From Brevibacillus brevis (GTDB taxonomy: Bacteria; Bacillota; Bacilli; Brevibacillales; Brevibacillaceae): a DNA stretch of 64,000 bases. Shown here one piece after another: positions 8,188 through 16,045 of this stretch. The DNA is taken from contig NZ_CP134050.1 in assembly GCF_031583145.1 (NCBI RefSeq), forward strand, positions 4,577,501-4,641,500, in the 5' to 3' direction. Position numbers and translations under genes: made by a program. The notes beneath the pieces are model-generated. The model had not been told where the DNA came from, ran no database searches, and saw nothing but the letters and a program-made list of their open reading frames with translations. Every line of letters starts with the position of its first letter. The stretch's first letter is position 1.

Positions 8188-8619
8188 ATGCTGAAGCCAT
8201 CCGGCATCAATCATCTGCTGTATTCAGTGTCCGATCTGGACAAGTCGTTTCATTTCTATCGGGACGTCCTGGGAGCAAAACCGCTGGTGCGCGGGAGAAC
8301 GCTCGCTTATTTCGACCTGAGCGGTTATTGGCTGGCCTTGAACGAAGAGCGGGACATTCCCCGTGAGGAGATCCGGCACTCGTACACACATTTGGCTTTT
8401 TCCATCGGGGAGGACGAGTTTGACGCCTGGCTCACCCACCTGCGCAAGCACGATGTCCACATTCTGCCGGGCAGGGAACGCGACGTCCGCGACAAGCGCT
8501 CCATCTACTTCACGGATCCCGACGGCCACAAGTTCGAGCTGCACACCGGCACGCTGGAAGACCGCCTCGCCTATTACCGGCAGGAAAAAGACCATATGAT
8601 CTTTTTTCCGAATTCGTAA
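8188..8619 (+). CDS. fosB: FosB-type fosfomycin thiol transferase
   Basis: This 143-residue vicinal-oxygen-chelate protein closely follows Bacillus FosB, which adds bacillithiol or cysteine to fosfomycin and opens its epoxide. Metal ligands are seen in the expected places: His9 (GINHLL), His68 (SYTHLAF) and Glu117 (HKFELHTG). The FosB signatures [39 protein letters not shown] and [11 protein letters not shown] are all present. Two ATGs occur (8185 and 8188); the second sits 7 bases from AGGAGG. The gene stands alone with its own terminator, so it is probably intrinsic chromosomal resistance. Confidence 0.93.
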   Translation: MLKPSGINHLLYSVSDLDKSFHFYRDVLGAKPLVRGRTLAYFDLSGYWLALNEERDIPREEIRHSYTHLAFSIGEDEFDAWLTHLRKHDVHILPGRERDVRDKRSIYFTDPDGHKFELHTGTLEDRLAYYRQEKDHMIFFPNS

Positions 8620-8651
8620 CTGTCTGAACGCTCGGGTGATTCGACAGATTT

Positions 8652-8692
8652 AGAAAAACACGACGCCATGTCTTTTGGCAAAGCCGCTGTAG
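8652..8692 (-). repeat. Dispersed post-terminator stem-loop element, copy D (diverged)
   Basis: AGAAAAACACGACGCCATG-TCTTTTGGCAAAGCCGC matches the element core with several changes and keeps a partial stem (GACGCCA/TGGCAAA). The GTACAGACAGGG-type distal arm is missing. On the minus strand it again directly follows a terminator. Confidence 0.6.
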
Positions 8693-8730
8693 AAGCAAAA
8701 GACCTATTCCTTGACGAATAGGTCTTGCTT
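8693..8730. terminator. Bidirectional terminator between fosB and protease-like gene
   Basis: AAGCAAAAGACCTATTC and GAATAGGTCTTGCTT form a stem of about 15 pairs between convergent genes. T-richness is modest on both sides. Confidence 0.75.
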
Positions 8731-8739
8731 CTTGTTCCT

Positions 8740-9852
8740 CTACGTTTTTTTCCTCTTCCGTGCGGACCGTTTCCTCACGGCAGCGCTTTTTATTACGATC
8801 CGGCGCAGCTGAGCGGCCGACAATGGCCGCGTATATCCGAGCCGCTTGGAGCCTGCCATGCTTGCTACCCGCCCAAGACCGCCATTCGCACGGGCTACGC
8901 GGATGCCAAACGCCTGCATCGCCCAGTGGACAGGAAACGCGATCGACAGCCTGCCGTCAGCGGAGCCCGCGAAATTCACAGCGGCGGCGTAATTGGCCGA
9001 CGTCAGCCATACGGAGCCAGAGTCACCTGGCAACGATACGGCCGTCTGCCCCCGCACGACCGTCTGGTTGCGGAATCGAATGGTGCCCAGTCCTCCGAGA
9101 CCGCCATAATCTACATTGATATCCGTATGAATCGATTCCACGACCCCGCTCACTCGCCCGCTCGTCCGCCCCACTTTCTTGAAGCGTGCCCCTACCGCAT
9201 ACCCGCGGACATGCCCCCGGACGGTGCCCACAGTCGCATACCTGGGGGCGAGAAGCCTGTTCGAGGTCGGGATCGAGAGGGCCGCATCCATGTAGTTCGC
9301 CGCATTTTTTCGCAAGCGGATATACCGGTACAGCCGTCCGATTCGACTGATGCCGGAGCGCCCGCCGTCCGCCCCGCCAGGCTGGATCGTCTCCGTGTAG
9401 TCGCTGGAATTGTTGCGATTCAGCACATGGTTGTTGCTCAGCAAAAAACGCCGCGCTCGCCGTGCTGCCTGTGCTACAATGAGGCCTGCTGTCCCGGACA
9501 CCCGCGGATAACCGACGCTGTACCCCGCTATGACAGGGCGAATCCTCCGGCGAAAGGTCCCTCCTCCCGCTGCAGGACGAGCGACTGGATGACAACAGCA
9601 CCGCCCGGAGACAACCGTCCTCACCGGGACAGAGACGTGCCCGGCTGCCTTGCTCTTCTTGACCGCCACGCTGCCCGGACACTGCTTCGCCACGGTCGCG
9701 CTCGCATCCGCCGTATACATGACGACACAGGCGCCGTCTTTTTTGTTTCGTCGATTCTTGTATCCCACACCGATGCCGACGACTCCCGGCATGCTCTTCC
9801 ACTTTTTGACCAACTGCTGCTTGGCCCGCAACGCTTCCCGAAAGGTAGCCAT
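8740..9852 (-). CDS. Trypsin-like serine protease-fold protein without signal peptide
   Basis: A 370-residue, strongly basic protein. A chymotrypsin-fold catalytic triad can be placed: His142 (LLSNNHVLN), Asp189 (NYMDAAL) and Ser278 (SLPGDSGS). The N-terminal domain (about residues 1-60, KWKSMPGVVGIGVGYK) resembles the small domain found before bacterial and plant Nal1-like peptidases. A cysteine cluster CCCH is at 85-88, and the C-terminus is a Lys/Arg tail. No signal peptide is seen, so it may act in the cytoplasm or mother cell, or be packaged with the spore. The start at 9852 has the RBS GGAAGGG; the longer reading would run into repeat copy B. Confidence 0.8.
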   Translation of the reverse strand: MATFREALRAKQQLVKKWKSMPGVVGIGVGYKNRRNKKDGACVVMYTADASATVAKQCPGSVAVKKSKAAGHVSVPVRTVVSGRCCCHPVARPAAGGGTFRRRIRPVIAGYSVGYPRVSGTAGLIVAQAARRARRFLLSNNHVLNRNNSSDYTETIQPGGADGGRSGISRIGRLYRYIRLRKNAANYMDAALSIPTSNRLLAPRYATVGTVRGHVRGYAVGARFKKVGRTSGRVSGVVESIHTDINVDYGGLGGLGTIRFRNQTVVRGQTAVSLPGDSGSVWLTSANYAAAVNFAGSADGRLSIAFPVHWAMQAFGIRVARANGGLGRVASMAGSKRLGYTRPLSAAQLRRIVIKSAAVRKRSARKRKKT

Positions 9853-9960
9853 GGGATCCCTTCCTTTCTTTGGATTCCTCCACATAGCCATCGTATGTCG
9901 GACTTGGCCGAAAACGTTGGACACCTGCAACACGTACAGGCCGCCTTTTTTTGCACAATT

Positions 9961-10034
9961 AGAAAACCTGGCTCCGCCATGCCTTTTGGCGAAGCCGCGG
10001 TGGAATTTTACAAATCCCTGTCTGTACAAAAAAA
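9961..10034 (-). repeat. Dispersed post-terminator stem-loop element, copy B (complete)
   Basis: This is the uninterrupted form. The core stem is GGCTCCGCCA / TGGCGAAGCC with loop TGCCTTT, then CCGCGGT, then the distal arm GGAATTTTACAAATCCCTG..GTACAAAAAAA. On the minus strand it starts at the T-tract of the pbuX terminator. Confidence 0.8.
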
Positions 10035-10069
10035 GCCGCCCAGCTCCCAAACGAGAGCCAGACGGCTTT
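10028..10069 (-). terminator. pbuX terminator
   Basis: On the minus strand AAAGCCG pairs with CGGCTTT, with additional inner pairing, followed by seven T. It lies 17 bases after the pbuX stop. Confidence 0.8.
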
Positions 10070-10085
10070 GCGCAATCACTTTACC

Positions 10086-11393
10086 TCAGGACGCTTCCTG
10101 CACAGCGCTGCTCGGCACCGGCTGCACCATCTTTTTATTGGTGTGCACCAGCACGATATTCAGGATGACAGCGGTCAGGGAACCGGTCACGATCCCGTTT
10201 TGCAGCAGCATCTTCGCCAGCGTCGGCAGTTGGTCGAACATGCTTGGAACTGCGGCGGAGCCCAATCCTACCGCGATACTGCAGGCAGCGATCAACAGGT
10301 TTTCGTTTTGGCGAAGATCGACGTGCGAAAGGATGTTGATGCCGGAAGCCACTACCATGCCGAACATCGCAATCATCGCACCGCCCAACACCGCATTCGG
10401 GATGACGGTAGTCAGAGAAGCAAGCTTTGGCAAAAGGCCGAGGACAACCAGAATGCCGCCTGCTCCGATCATGACATCGCGGGATTTGATGCCTGTCAGG
10501 CTGACCAGGCCGACGTTTTGCGAGAACGCCGTATACGGGAAGGCATTGAACAAGCCGCCCAGCACGATCGCGACCCCTTCGCCGCGCAAGCCTTTGACGA
10601 CGTCCTCTTTGCTGACCTCTTTGTTCGTCACTTTCCCGAGGGCAAAGTAAACCCCTGTCGACTCGGCCATGCTGATGATGTTTACCAGAATCATCGTCAG
10701 GACGGCGACGATGCTGAACTGGGGAGCGCCGAAGTAAAACGGCTCGACAACGCTGAACCAGGAGGCAGTAGCCACATTGGCGAAGCTGACCATCCCCATG
10801 AAGTAAGCGACGACGGTACCGGCAAACAAACCGATGAGGACAGAAATAGCGCGAACGAATCCGGTAAAAAAGCGATTGATAAGCAAAATGATAACGAGAG
10901 TTCCCAATGCGAGAAGCAGGTTGTGCGGCTGACCGAAGTCAGGCATCCCTTGACCGCCGGCCGCATTGTTCATAGCGACTGGAATAAGAGAGAGACCGAT
11001 GATCGTAACGACCGAACCTTGAACGACCGTCGGGAAAAAGCGCAGCAGCTTGCCGAAGAGCGGAGCCGCCAGCACGACGAAGATCCCGGACAGGATGATG
11101 GCCCCGTACGCTGTCGCGAGGTTGGTGGACGAGGCGATGGCGATGATCGGGCCGACCGCCGTAAACGTACAGCCGAGCACGACCGGGAGGCGAATCCCTG
11201 TGTAGCGCGTGCCGAGAACTTGCAAAAGCGTGGCGATGCCGGAAGTGAACAAGTCGGCAGCGATCAGATAAGCGATTTGCATCGGGGTAAGATGCAGCGC
11301 ACCCCCGATGATCAACGGCACTACGACTGCACCCGCATACATGGCCAGAACGTGCTGCAAGCCCAGTGTAACGACTTTTTGTTTGGATAGCAT
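10086..11393 (-). CDS. pbuX: Xanthine permease (NCS2 family)
   Basis: This 435-residue nucleobase:cation symporter imports xanthine across the membrane. It has the NCS2 pattern of about 14 membrane segments, the early GLQHVLAMYAGAVVVPLIIG motif (residues 11-30), and the transport-signature region around VGLVSLTGIKSRDV and GAGGILVVLGLLPK. It follows xpt after 97 bases with no terminator between, and shares the upstream guanine riboswitch, as in the Bacillus xpt-pbuX operon. Uptake by PbuX feeds the phosphoribosyltransferase encoded upstream. Confidence 0.93.
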   Translation of the reverse strand: MLSKQKVVTLGLQHVLAMYAGAVVVPLIIGGALHLTPMQIAYLIAADLFTSGIATLLQVLGTRYTGIRLPVVLGCTFTAVGPIIAIASSTNLATAYGAIILSGIFVVLAAPLFGKLLRFFPTVVQGSVVTIIGLSLIPVAMNNAAGGQGMPDFGQPHNLLLALGTLVIILLINRFFTGFVRAISVLIGLFAGTVVAYFMGMVSFANVATASWFSVVEPFYFGAPQFSIVAVLTMILVNIISMAESTGVYFALGKVTNKEVSKEDVVKGLRGEGVAIVLGGLFNAFPYTAFSQNVGLVSLTGIKSRDVMIGAGGILVVLGLLPKLASLTTVIPNAVLGGAMIAMFGMVVASGINILSHVDLRQNENLLIAACSIAVGLGSAAVPSMFDQLPTLAKMLLQNGIVTGSLTAVILNIVLVHTNKKMVQPVPSSAVQEAS

Positions 11394-11490
11394 AAGCGTT
11401 AATCTCTCTCCTCTTTTCCGGTATGATGAAAACCTCTGTCAACGCCTGATCGTAAATGAGCGACTGCGAAACGGATGATCGCTGATTTCG

Positions 11491-12081
11491 TTACGCGCGG
11501 ATCGCTGCAGGCTCCATGAACTCGATTCCGCTCGGAGACATGGACTTGATGCGGGCCAATGACTCGATGCGCACGCCTTCTTTTTCCAGCAGCCCGCGGC
11601 CTTCCTGGAAGCTCTTCTCGATGACGGCTCCGATGCCGACGAGGTGCGCTCCCGCATCCTTCATGATCTGGGTGAGACCGACCAAAGCCGCTCCTGTCGC
11701 CAGGAAATCGTCGACGATCAGCACGCGGTCGTCCGCATGCAAATATTGCTTGGACACGCTGATCTGGTAGGTTTCCTGCCGGGTAAAGGAGTGAACGGGT
11801 GCCGCATACACTTCCTCCGTCAACGTGACCGCTTTTTTCTTCTTGGCGTAAATGAACGGCACGCCAAGCGCAAAGGCGGTCGCCATCGCAAAGTGGATGC
11901 CGCTCGCTTCGATCGTGACGACCTTGGTCACGTTCTGGTCGCGAAACAGCTCGGCAAAACGCTCCCCGATCTTCATCGTCAACTGCGGATCCACCTGGTG
12001 ATTCAAAAAGGCGTCCACTTTCAGTACGGTTTCCGACAATACCTTGCCGTCTCGGACGATGCGCTCTTGCAGTTCTCTCAT
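11491..12081 (-). CDS. xpt: Xanthine phosphoribosyltransferase
   Basis: This 196-residue cytoplasmic enzyme converts xanthine and PRPP to XMP. The PRPP-binding loop VLIVDDFLATGAALVG (about residues 125-140) and the substrate-hood sequences near VTIEASGIHFA match Bacillus Xpt, and the length is normal. The ATG at 12081 has the RBS GGAGGGGGAAG. It is the first gene of the riboswitch-controlled xpt-pbuX operon, with a leader of more than 280 bases. Confidence 0.95.
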   Translation of the reverse strand: MRELQERIVRDGKVLSETVLKVDAFLNHQVDPQLTMKIGERFAELFRDQNVTKVVTIEASGIHFAMATAFALGVPFIYAKKKKAVTLTEEVYAAPVHSFTRQETYQISVSKQYLHADDRVLIVDDFLATGAALVGLTQIMKDAGAHLVGIGAVIEKSFQEGRGLLEKEGVRIESLARIKSMSPSGIEFMEPAAIRA

Positions 12082-12180
12082 CTAGCTTCCCCCTCCATGT
12101 ATGAAGCAGCCTTTTGGCGCTTGAAAACAGAAACGATAAAGCTTGTACAGGCGGTGCTGTTGCCTTTTGGAAAACAAAGG

Positions 12181-12257
12181 AAGCCCAGAGAGAACAGATC
12201 TTCGGGCTGGCATGAACGAAACTACCAACTCCAAGTGAAATCTGTCCCTCTGGGCTT
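12181..12257 (-). terminator. Candidate riboswitch expression-platform terminator
   Basis: On the minus strand AAGCCCAGAGGGACAGAT pairs with ATCTGTTCTCTCTGGGCTT across a loop of about 40 bases, followed by a weak T-rich stretch (CCTTTGTTTT). It lies between the aptamer and xpt and could be the guanine-induced terminator, though it is unusually far from the aptamer. Confidence 0.55.
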
Positions 12258-12365
12258 GATTTTCCCGAGGCCAGCGCACGAGTCTCACCCGCGCAAACAC
12301 GCAAACGAACCTGTCTGCTTGCGCTCTTTCCCGAGGCAAACAAAAGGTACGCAGGCGCTCTCTCA

Positions 12366-12432
12366 CTCGTAGTCAGGCGATTTACGGTCACCCGGTAGAA
12401 ACTGTTGGGCCTTATTCCCAAAATTATACGAG
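12366..12432 (-). ncRNA. Guanine (purine) riboswitch aptamer
   Basis: On the minus strand CTCGTATAAT opens the P1 stem. GGGAATAAGGCCC forms P2 with its conserved loop, GTTTCTACC is the J2/3 core, CCGGGTGACCGTAAATCGCC contains P3, and GACTACGAG closes P1. The specificity nucleotide in the final CTACG is C, which marks a guanine/xanthine-class rather than adenine-class aptamer. It should switch off xpt-pbuX when guanine is plentiful. Confidence 0.95.
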
Positions 12433-12540
12433 CCTGCGTTATGCTTTTTGGATATTGACCAATCTATCATATCTGGCGGCCACGGGGCAAGCGTAAATTT
12501 TTGAAAGCCAGGGAACCTTCCAGCGTCCGAAAAAACAGGA

Positions 12541-12568
12541 AAAAGCCCCCGATCCAGTCGAGGGCCTT
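12541..12568 (-). terminator. Terminator after RsgA-type gene
   Basis: GCCCTCGA and TCGGGGGC form a stem followed by TTTTT on the minus strand, just after the stop codon. Confidence 0.75.
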
Positions 12569-12571
12569 CCT

Positions 12572-13654
12572 TTATCGCTTCGGCTTTCGCTGCCGCATTT
12601 GCATGTTGATTTTTTTCCATTTATCCTTCTCGGCTGCCTGCAGCTTCGCGTCTTCCTTGCGCGCCAGATGGGCAAGCTCTCGCTGCAGCTTGAGATAGCT
12701 GTCAAAGCGGGCCTGTTCCAGCGTTCCGTCGGCAATCGCTTCGCGCACGGCGCATCCCGGCTCCCGCATATGCTGGCAATCATTGAACCGGCATGACTGC
12801 GCGATCGACTCGATATCGTCGAATGCCCCGCGGAACCCTTCGTCTGCTTCCCACAGCTGCAGCTCCCGCATGCCGGGCGTGTCGATCATCAAGGCGCCGC
12901 TCGGCAAAAGAAACAGCTCCCGGTGCGTCGTCGTGTGCCGCCCGCGATCATCCCCTTCGCGCACTTCGCTCACTCGCTGCATGTCCATGCCGCTCAGCTT
13001 GTTGATCAGCGTGGACTTTCCTACCCCGGAGGAGCCCATGAGTGCCACCGTCTGACCTGCTCCCAAATACGGCGCAAGCTGCTCCAGCCCTTCATCGCGC
13101 TCGGCGCTGACGACGTGCACGGGCACTCCGATGGCTACCGATTCGACTTCACGCAGCCTGGTTGCCAAATCGTCGCACAAATCGGCCTTGCTCAGCACGA
13201 TGACAGGGGAAGCGCCGCTCTCCCACGCGAGGATCAAATAGCGCTCCATCCTGCGAATGTTGAAGTCGTTGTTCAAGGCATTGACCAAAAAGACGGTATC
13301 GACATTGGCTGCCACGATCTGTTCTTCTACTGTCTCACCAGCTGCCTTGCGGGAAAACTTGCTCTTGCGCGGCAGCAGCGCATGGATCGTCGCCTTCTTT
13401 TCCGCTGCGCGCGGACTGATTACGACCCAGTCCCCGACGGCCGGATAATCCTCACGGCCCGTCGCTTCGTAGCGCAGCTTACCCGTCACTTCGCCCAAGA
13501 GCTCGCCATGCTCGCTCAGAAGGCGGTACATCCTTTTATGTTCCAGCGTGATGCGTCCCACGCTAAATCCCTGTTCGGCATATGGGGCGAAATGATGGGC
13601 AAAAGTCTCATTCCAGCCCAAATTTTGCAATGTTTGTTGTGTGCTTTGATTCAC
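12572..13654 (-). CDS. RsgA-type circularly permuted GTPase (ribosome assembly)
   Basis: This 360-residue protein matches ribosome small-subunit-dependent GTPase A. An N-terminal OB-like domain contains PAVGDWVVI (about residue 75). The permuted GTPase motifs follow: G4 LSKADL, then G1 GSSGVGKST, G2 RGRHTTTH and G3 DTPG. A C-terminal zinc module (SCRFNDCQH and EPGC) and a very basic helical tail end the protein. RsgA acts late in 30S maturation. The GTG at 13654 is chosen because of its GGGGGA RBS; a TTG 17 codons upstream is possible. As it is not beside the usual prkC/rpe neighbours, it may be a second RsgA-like paralog. Confidence 0.88.
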   Translation of the reverse strand: MNQSTQQTLQNLGWNETFAHHFAPYAEQGFSVGRITLEHKRMYRLLSEHGELLGEVTGKLRYEATGREDYPAVGDWVVISPRAAEKKATIHALLPRKSKFSRKAAGETVEEQIVAANVDTVFLVNALNNDFNIRRMERYLILAWESGASPVIVLSKADLCDDLATRLREVESVAIGVPVHVVSAERDEGLEQLAPYLGAGQTVALMGSSGVGKSTLINKLSGMDMQRVSEVREGDDRGRHTTTHRELFLLPSGALMIDTPGMRELQLWEADEGFRGAFDDIESIAQSCRFNDCQHMREPGCAVREAIADGTLEQARFDSYLKLQRELAHLARKEDAKLQAAEKDKWKKINMQMRQRKPKR

Positions 13655-13904
13655 GAACGGATTCCCCCTGCAAATGGTTATGTTCCCTGGCTGTTCTCCA
13701 GCCAAAACCAGTCACAGTCGAATCCCCAAATCATGAACGGTATCAGTGTTCGCTTGAAAGGAGGATTCCTGTGACCCCGATTGCGACAATCTCTACCCAT
13801 TTTGTGCTTGCCATATTACATCTCTCCTTTTCAAACCGATCCATTCAGGTTTGGTATGTGATTTCCCAGATATTGTACCATGAAACGGGGACGATGCAAC
13901 AGGG

Positions 13905-14195
13905 TCAGTCTCCCCCGCCTCCGCCGCCGTCTCCACCTCCGCCGTCAGAGCCGCCGCCGTCATAACCGCCATCGCTGTGGCTATGGCTGTGGCTGTGGCC
14001 ATGCCCGTGTCCGTGTCCGTGACCATGCCCCCAACCGTCCGAATCGTCGCGGCGATGATCGCTGTCCGCGTAATAGATCGGACTGCTGTCGGAAGACGAG
14101 GAGTTCGACCGGCCGCGGCCGCCCCTTTTGGCGTTCGAAGCCAGAATCACCAGCAGTATGATGAACACGAATGCAACGACGATGATCGTTTCCAT
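13905..14195 (-). CDS. Small membrane protein with His-Gly/His-Ser repeats
   Basis: A 96-residue protein. The N-terminus is one membrane helix (METIIVVAFVFIILLVILAS), then a basic patch (KRGGRGR), a serine-rich linker, an acidic stretch (HRRDDSDG), a run of alternating histidines (GHGHGH... then HSHSHS, about residues 56-74) and a Gly/Asp-rich tail of more than 20 residues. The RBS GAGGGGGAGG precedes the ATG. The alternating histidines suggest binding of zinc, nickel or copper outside the membrane (inference). The DNA in this part is a simple CCATGC/CCGTGT repeat and could change length by slippage. Function unknown. Confidence 0.7.
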   Translation of the reverse strand: METIIVVAFVFIILLVILASNAKRGGRGRSNSSSSDSSPIYYADSDHRRDDSDGWGHGHGHGHGHGHSHSHSHSDGGYDGGGSDGGGGDGGGGGGD

Positions 14196-14292
14196 AAATT
14201 CCTCCCCCTCTATTGCGCCTGTCCTTCCCAGTATACCATGTGCTACAGATCCGGGATGGAAGCGACTGTCATTTCTGGGGAAGAGCAGTCGC

Positions 14293-14514
14293 CTAGCCTG
14301 CCGTCCGCTTGCGCACCGGCGCTACTGCCAGTACATTTTCAACGGCGAACACCCGGCAGGCTTTGCGTGCGTAACAGTAGGCCTTGAACCGCTGGCCCGC
14401 AGCGTCTAGCTCGAGGATCCGGACGATGCGCCTGCTGGTCTCGCCGTTTTTGCCCAAGTAGATCATCTCGAAGACCTGCTGACGCTCCCAATATTTGCTA
14501 AGTTCTCGAATCAT
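14293..14514 (-). CDS. Small WYL-like protein
   Basis: A 73-residue protein whose pattern (VFEMIYLGKNGETSRRIVRILELDAAG..FKAYCYARKACRVFAVENVLAVAPV) resembles the SH3-like WYL ligand-sensing fold in stand-alone form. It lacks the usual helix-turn-helix partner. Standalone WYL-like small proteins are common in Bacillales and are of unknown function. The ATG at 14514 directly begins MIRELSKYWE. No operon partner is close. Confidence 0.7.
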   Translation of the reverse strand: MIRELSKYWERQQVFEMIYLGKNGETSRRIVRILELDAAGQRFKAYCYARKACRVFAVENVLAVAPVRKRTAG

Positions 14515-14599
14515 CAGTAGTCACCGCCATTTCGTCTGTACGAATATCTTATCACTCGGAACATATGTTCGCAAGTTTGTTCGCATGGAAATGGGAATG

Positions 14600-14663
14600 A
14601 GAGAACCTGGCTACGTCATGCCTTTTGGCGGAGCCGCGGTTGCATTCCTATCAATACAAAAAA
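14600..14663 (-). repeat. Dispersed post-terminator stem-loop element, copy C
   Basis: The core is AGAGAACCTGGCTACGTCATGCC..TTTTGGCGGAGCCGCGGT, with a stem GGCTACGTCA / TGGCGGAGCC. The distal arm (TGCATTCCTATCAATACAAAAAA) is shorter than in copy B. On the minus strand it directly follows the T-tract of the MFS gene terminator. Confidence 0.8.
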
Positions 14664-14694
14664 GGCATGGCCCAAAAAGAGCACATGCCTTTCT
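14658..14694 (-). terminator. MFS gene terminator
   Basis: On the minus strand AGGCATG pairs with CATGCCT and is followed by TTTTTT. It lies about 20 bases after the transporter stop codon. Confidence 0.8.
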
Positions 14695-14713
14695 TCATAT
14701 CTGCCACAAGGTT

Positions 14714-15955
14714 TTACCGTTTTCGCAATGCCCTGCCGAACACACCGGCGATCGGGAGCAGCAATACGGCCGCTACGGTCAGAGAGGCCCGAATGGACAG
14801 CCGATTCCCGATCCAGCCCACGATCGGGCCTCCCGCCGTCTGCCCCAGCGCATTGGATTGGCTCAGCATGGAAAGAACCGTAGCCCGCACGCCGCTCGGG
14901 ATGTTCATGTTCAACCACGTATCGTACAGCGGGCTGCTGACGGCTTCGATCACCCCGACCAGGAGCAGGGACGCCAGTGCCCACCAAAAGTTCGGGGACA
15001 AAGCGAAGGTCAACACCGCAGCGACCCGCAGGCTCGTGAGGATGAACATCCCCGCCATGACGAGCCGCTCGTTGTTTACGTCCAGTCTCTTCTCGGTGAA
15101 GCGGACGGCGAAGATGCCGAGAAAAGCGGTCAATGCCGCAATGCCCCCGAACCAGACAGCCATCGAAAAGGGAACCGCTTGCGGAAATCCGACATCCGTA
15201 ATCAAATGGGCTTCCCGCAGCCGGTCATACCCTTCCGAAGCGGCCCCGCTCAGCAGCGTCACGAGCAGGATCAGCAAAAGGATCGGCTGGGAGCGAACCA
15301 CTTGCGCTCCTGACAGCCATGTCTCCTTCATCTCCCGCCATTGCGACGCACCCCTTTCCCGCTTGCGGGGTACAAACCTTGTTTCCTTCATGAAAACTGT
15401 CAGAAATGTCCCCAGCCCAAGGTAGATCAACCCGCCGATGAGGTAAGGAAGCTGCGGGCCTAGCGTGGACAACCCTACACTCAGGACGATGCCTGTCAAC
15501 GTAGCCACCAGGGAAACACGCTTCGCTTGCATAAACAGGCTGCCCAGAGACTCTTCCCCCGCCTCATCCGCGATCCACGCCGTATCTGCACCGCTGACGA
15601 ACGTGTGCCCGAGCCCAAAAAACACCTGCGCGAGAAGGACCCACCCGAACATGGGGAGCAGGGGTACCGCCACTTGCAAGGCCCCCATCACGCCTTGAAG
15701 CGCAAAACCGAAGCCGAGGACGAACATCCCCACGATGATGGACAGGCGCCTGCTGTACGTGTCGGCCACGACCCCGGTAATCCCTTCAAACAGGACCACC
15801 GTGAGCTCCAGCACCGTGCCTACCACCAGCAGCTCCAAAGGGGACAGCCCCAAAGCCGCAATATAAAAAACGGCATAAGTCGTAAACATCGTCGAATCGG
15901 CCAACGCCGACAGAAATCTCATGATCAGATACACATTTTTCGCATTCATTTTCAT
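14714..15955 (-). CDS. MFS transporter (drug-efflux-like)
   Basis: This 413-residue major facilitator protein has 12 predicted membrane segments. The loop 2-3 motif appears as GVVADTYSRRLS (about residue 65), as in drug:proton antiporters. FFGLGHTFVSGADTAWIADE around residue 115 resembles motifs seen in multidrug MFS exporters of Firmicutes. The substrate cannot be read from sequence. It is transcribed alone. A 28-codon ORF with a good RBS (16046-16132) lies in its leader. Confidence 0.88.
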   Translation of the reverse strand: MKMNAKNVYLIMRFLSALADSTMFTTYAVFYIAALGLSPLELLVVGTVLELTVVLFEGITGVVADTYSRRLSIIVGMFVLGFGFALQGVMGALQVAVPLLPMFGWVLLAQVFFGLGHTFVSGADTAWIADEAGEESLGSLFMQAKRVSLVATLTGIVLSVGLSTLGPQLPYLIGGLIYLGLGTFLTVFMKETRFVPRKRERGASQWREMKETWLSGAQVVRSQPILLLILLVTLLSGAASEGYDRLREAHLITDVGFPQAVPFSMAVWFGGIAALTAFLGIFAVRFTEKRLDVNNERLVMAGMFILTSLRVAAVLTFALSPNFWWALASLLLVGVIEAVSSPLYDTWLNMNIPSGVRATVLSMLSQSNALGQTAGGPIVGWIGNRLSIRASLTVAAVLLLPIAGVFGRALRKR

Positions 15956-16045
15956 AGGAACTTCGATCCGCCTTTTCCCGGCAGACGGACACGTTCCCTT
16001 TTATTGCCGGCATTCGGTTTGCCGGACCGGCTTTTCCCCGACTAC

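Noticed and set aside
9955..10035. Peptide-like reading of the dispersed repeat (KPG.AMPFG.AAV.FYKSLSVQKK)
   Set aside because: It reads open in copy B but has stops or frame breaks in copies A and D, and the conserved structure is a stem-loop, so it is treated as a nucleic-acid element.
8725..10650. 641-codon plus-strand frame across the protease-like gene and pbuX end
   Set aside because: It spans a terminator, repeat copy B and two antisense genes; it has no coherent protein character.
11399..12421. 340-codon minus-strand frame over xpt and the riboswitch leader
   Set aside because: Overlaps xpt in another frame and the structured leader; no RBS.
13771..13965. Plus-strand ORF with GAAAGGAGG and a GTG start, ending in a polyproline tail
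   Set aside because: The tail is simply the complement of the Gly-rich end of the His-repeat protein, and the first part has no domain. The RBS match is noted, but a gene is not supported.
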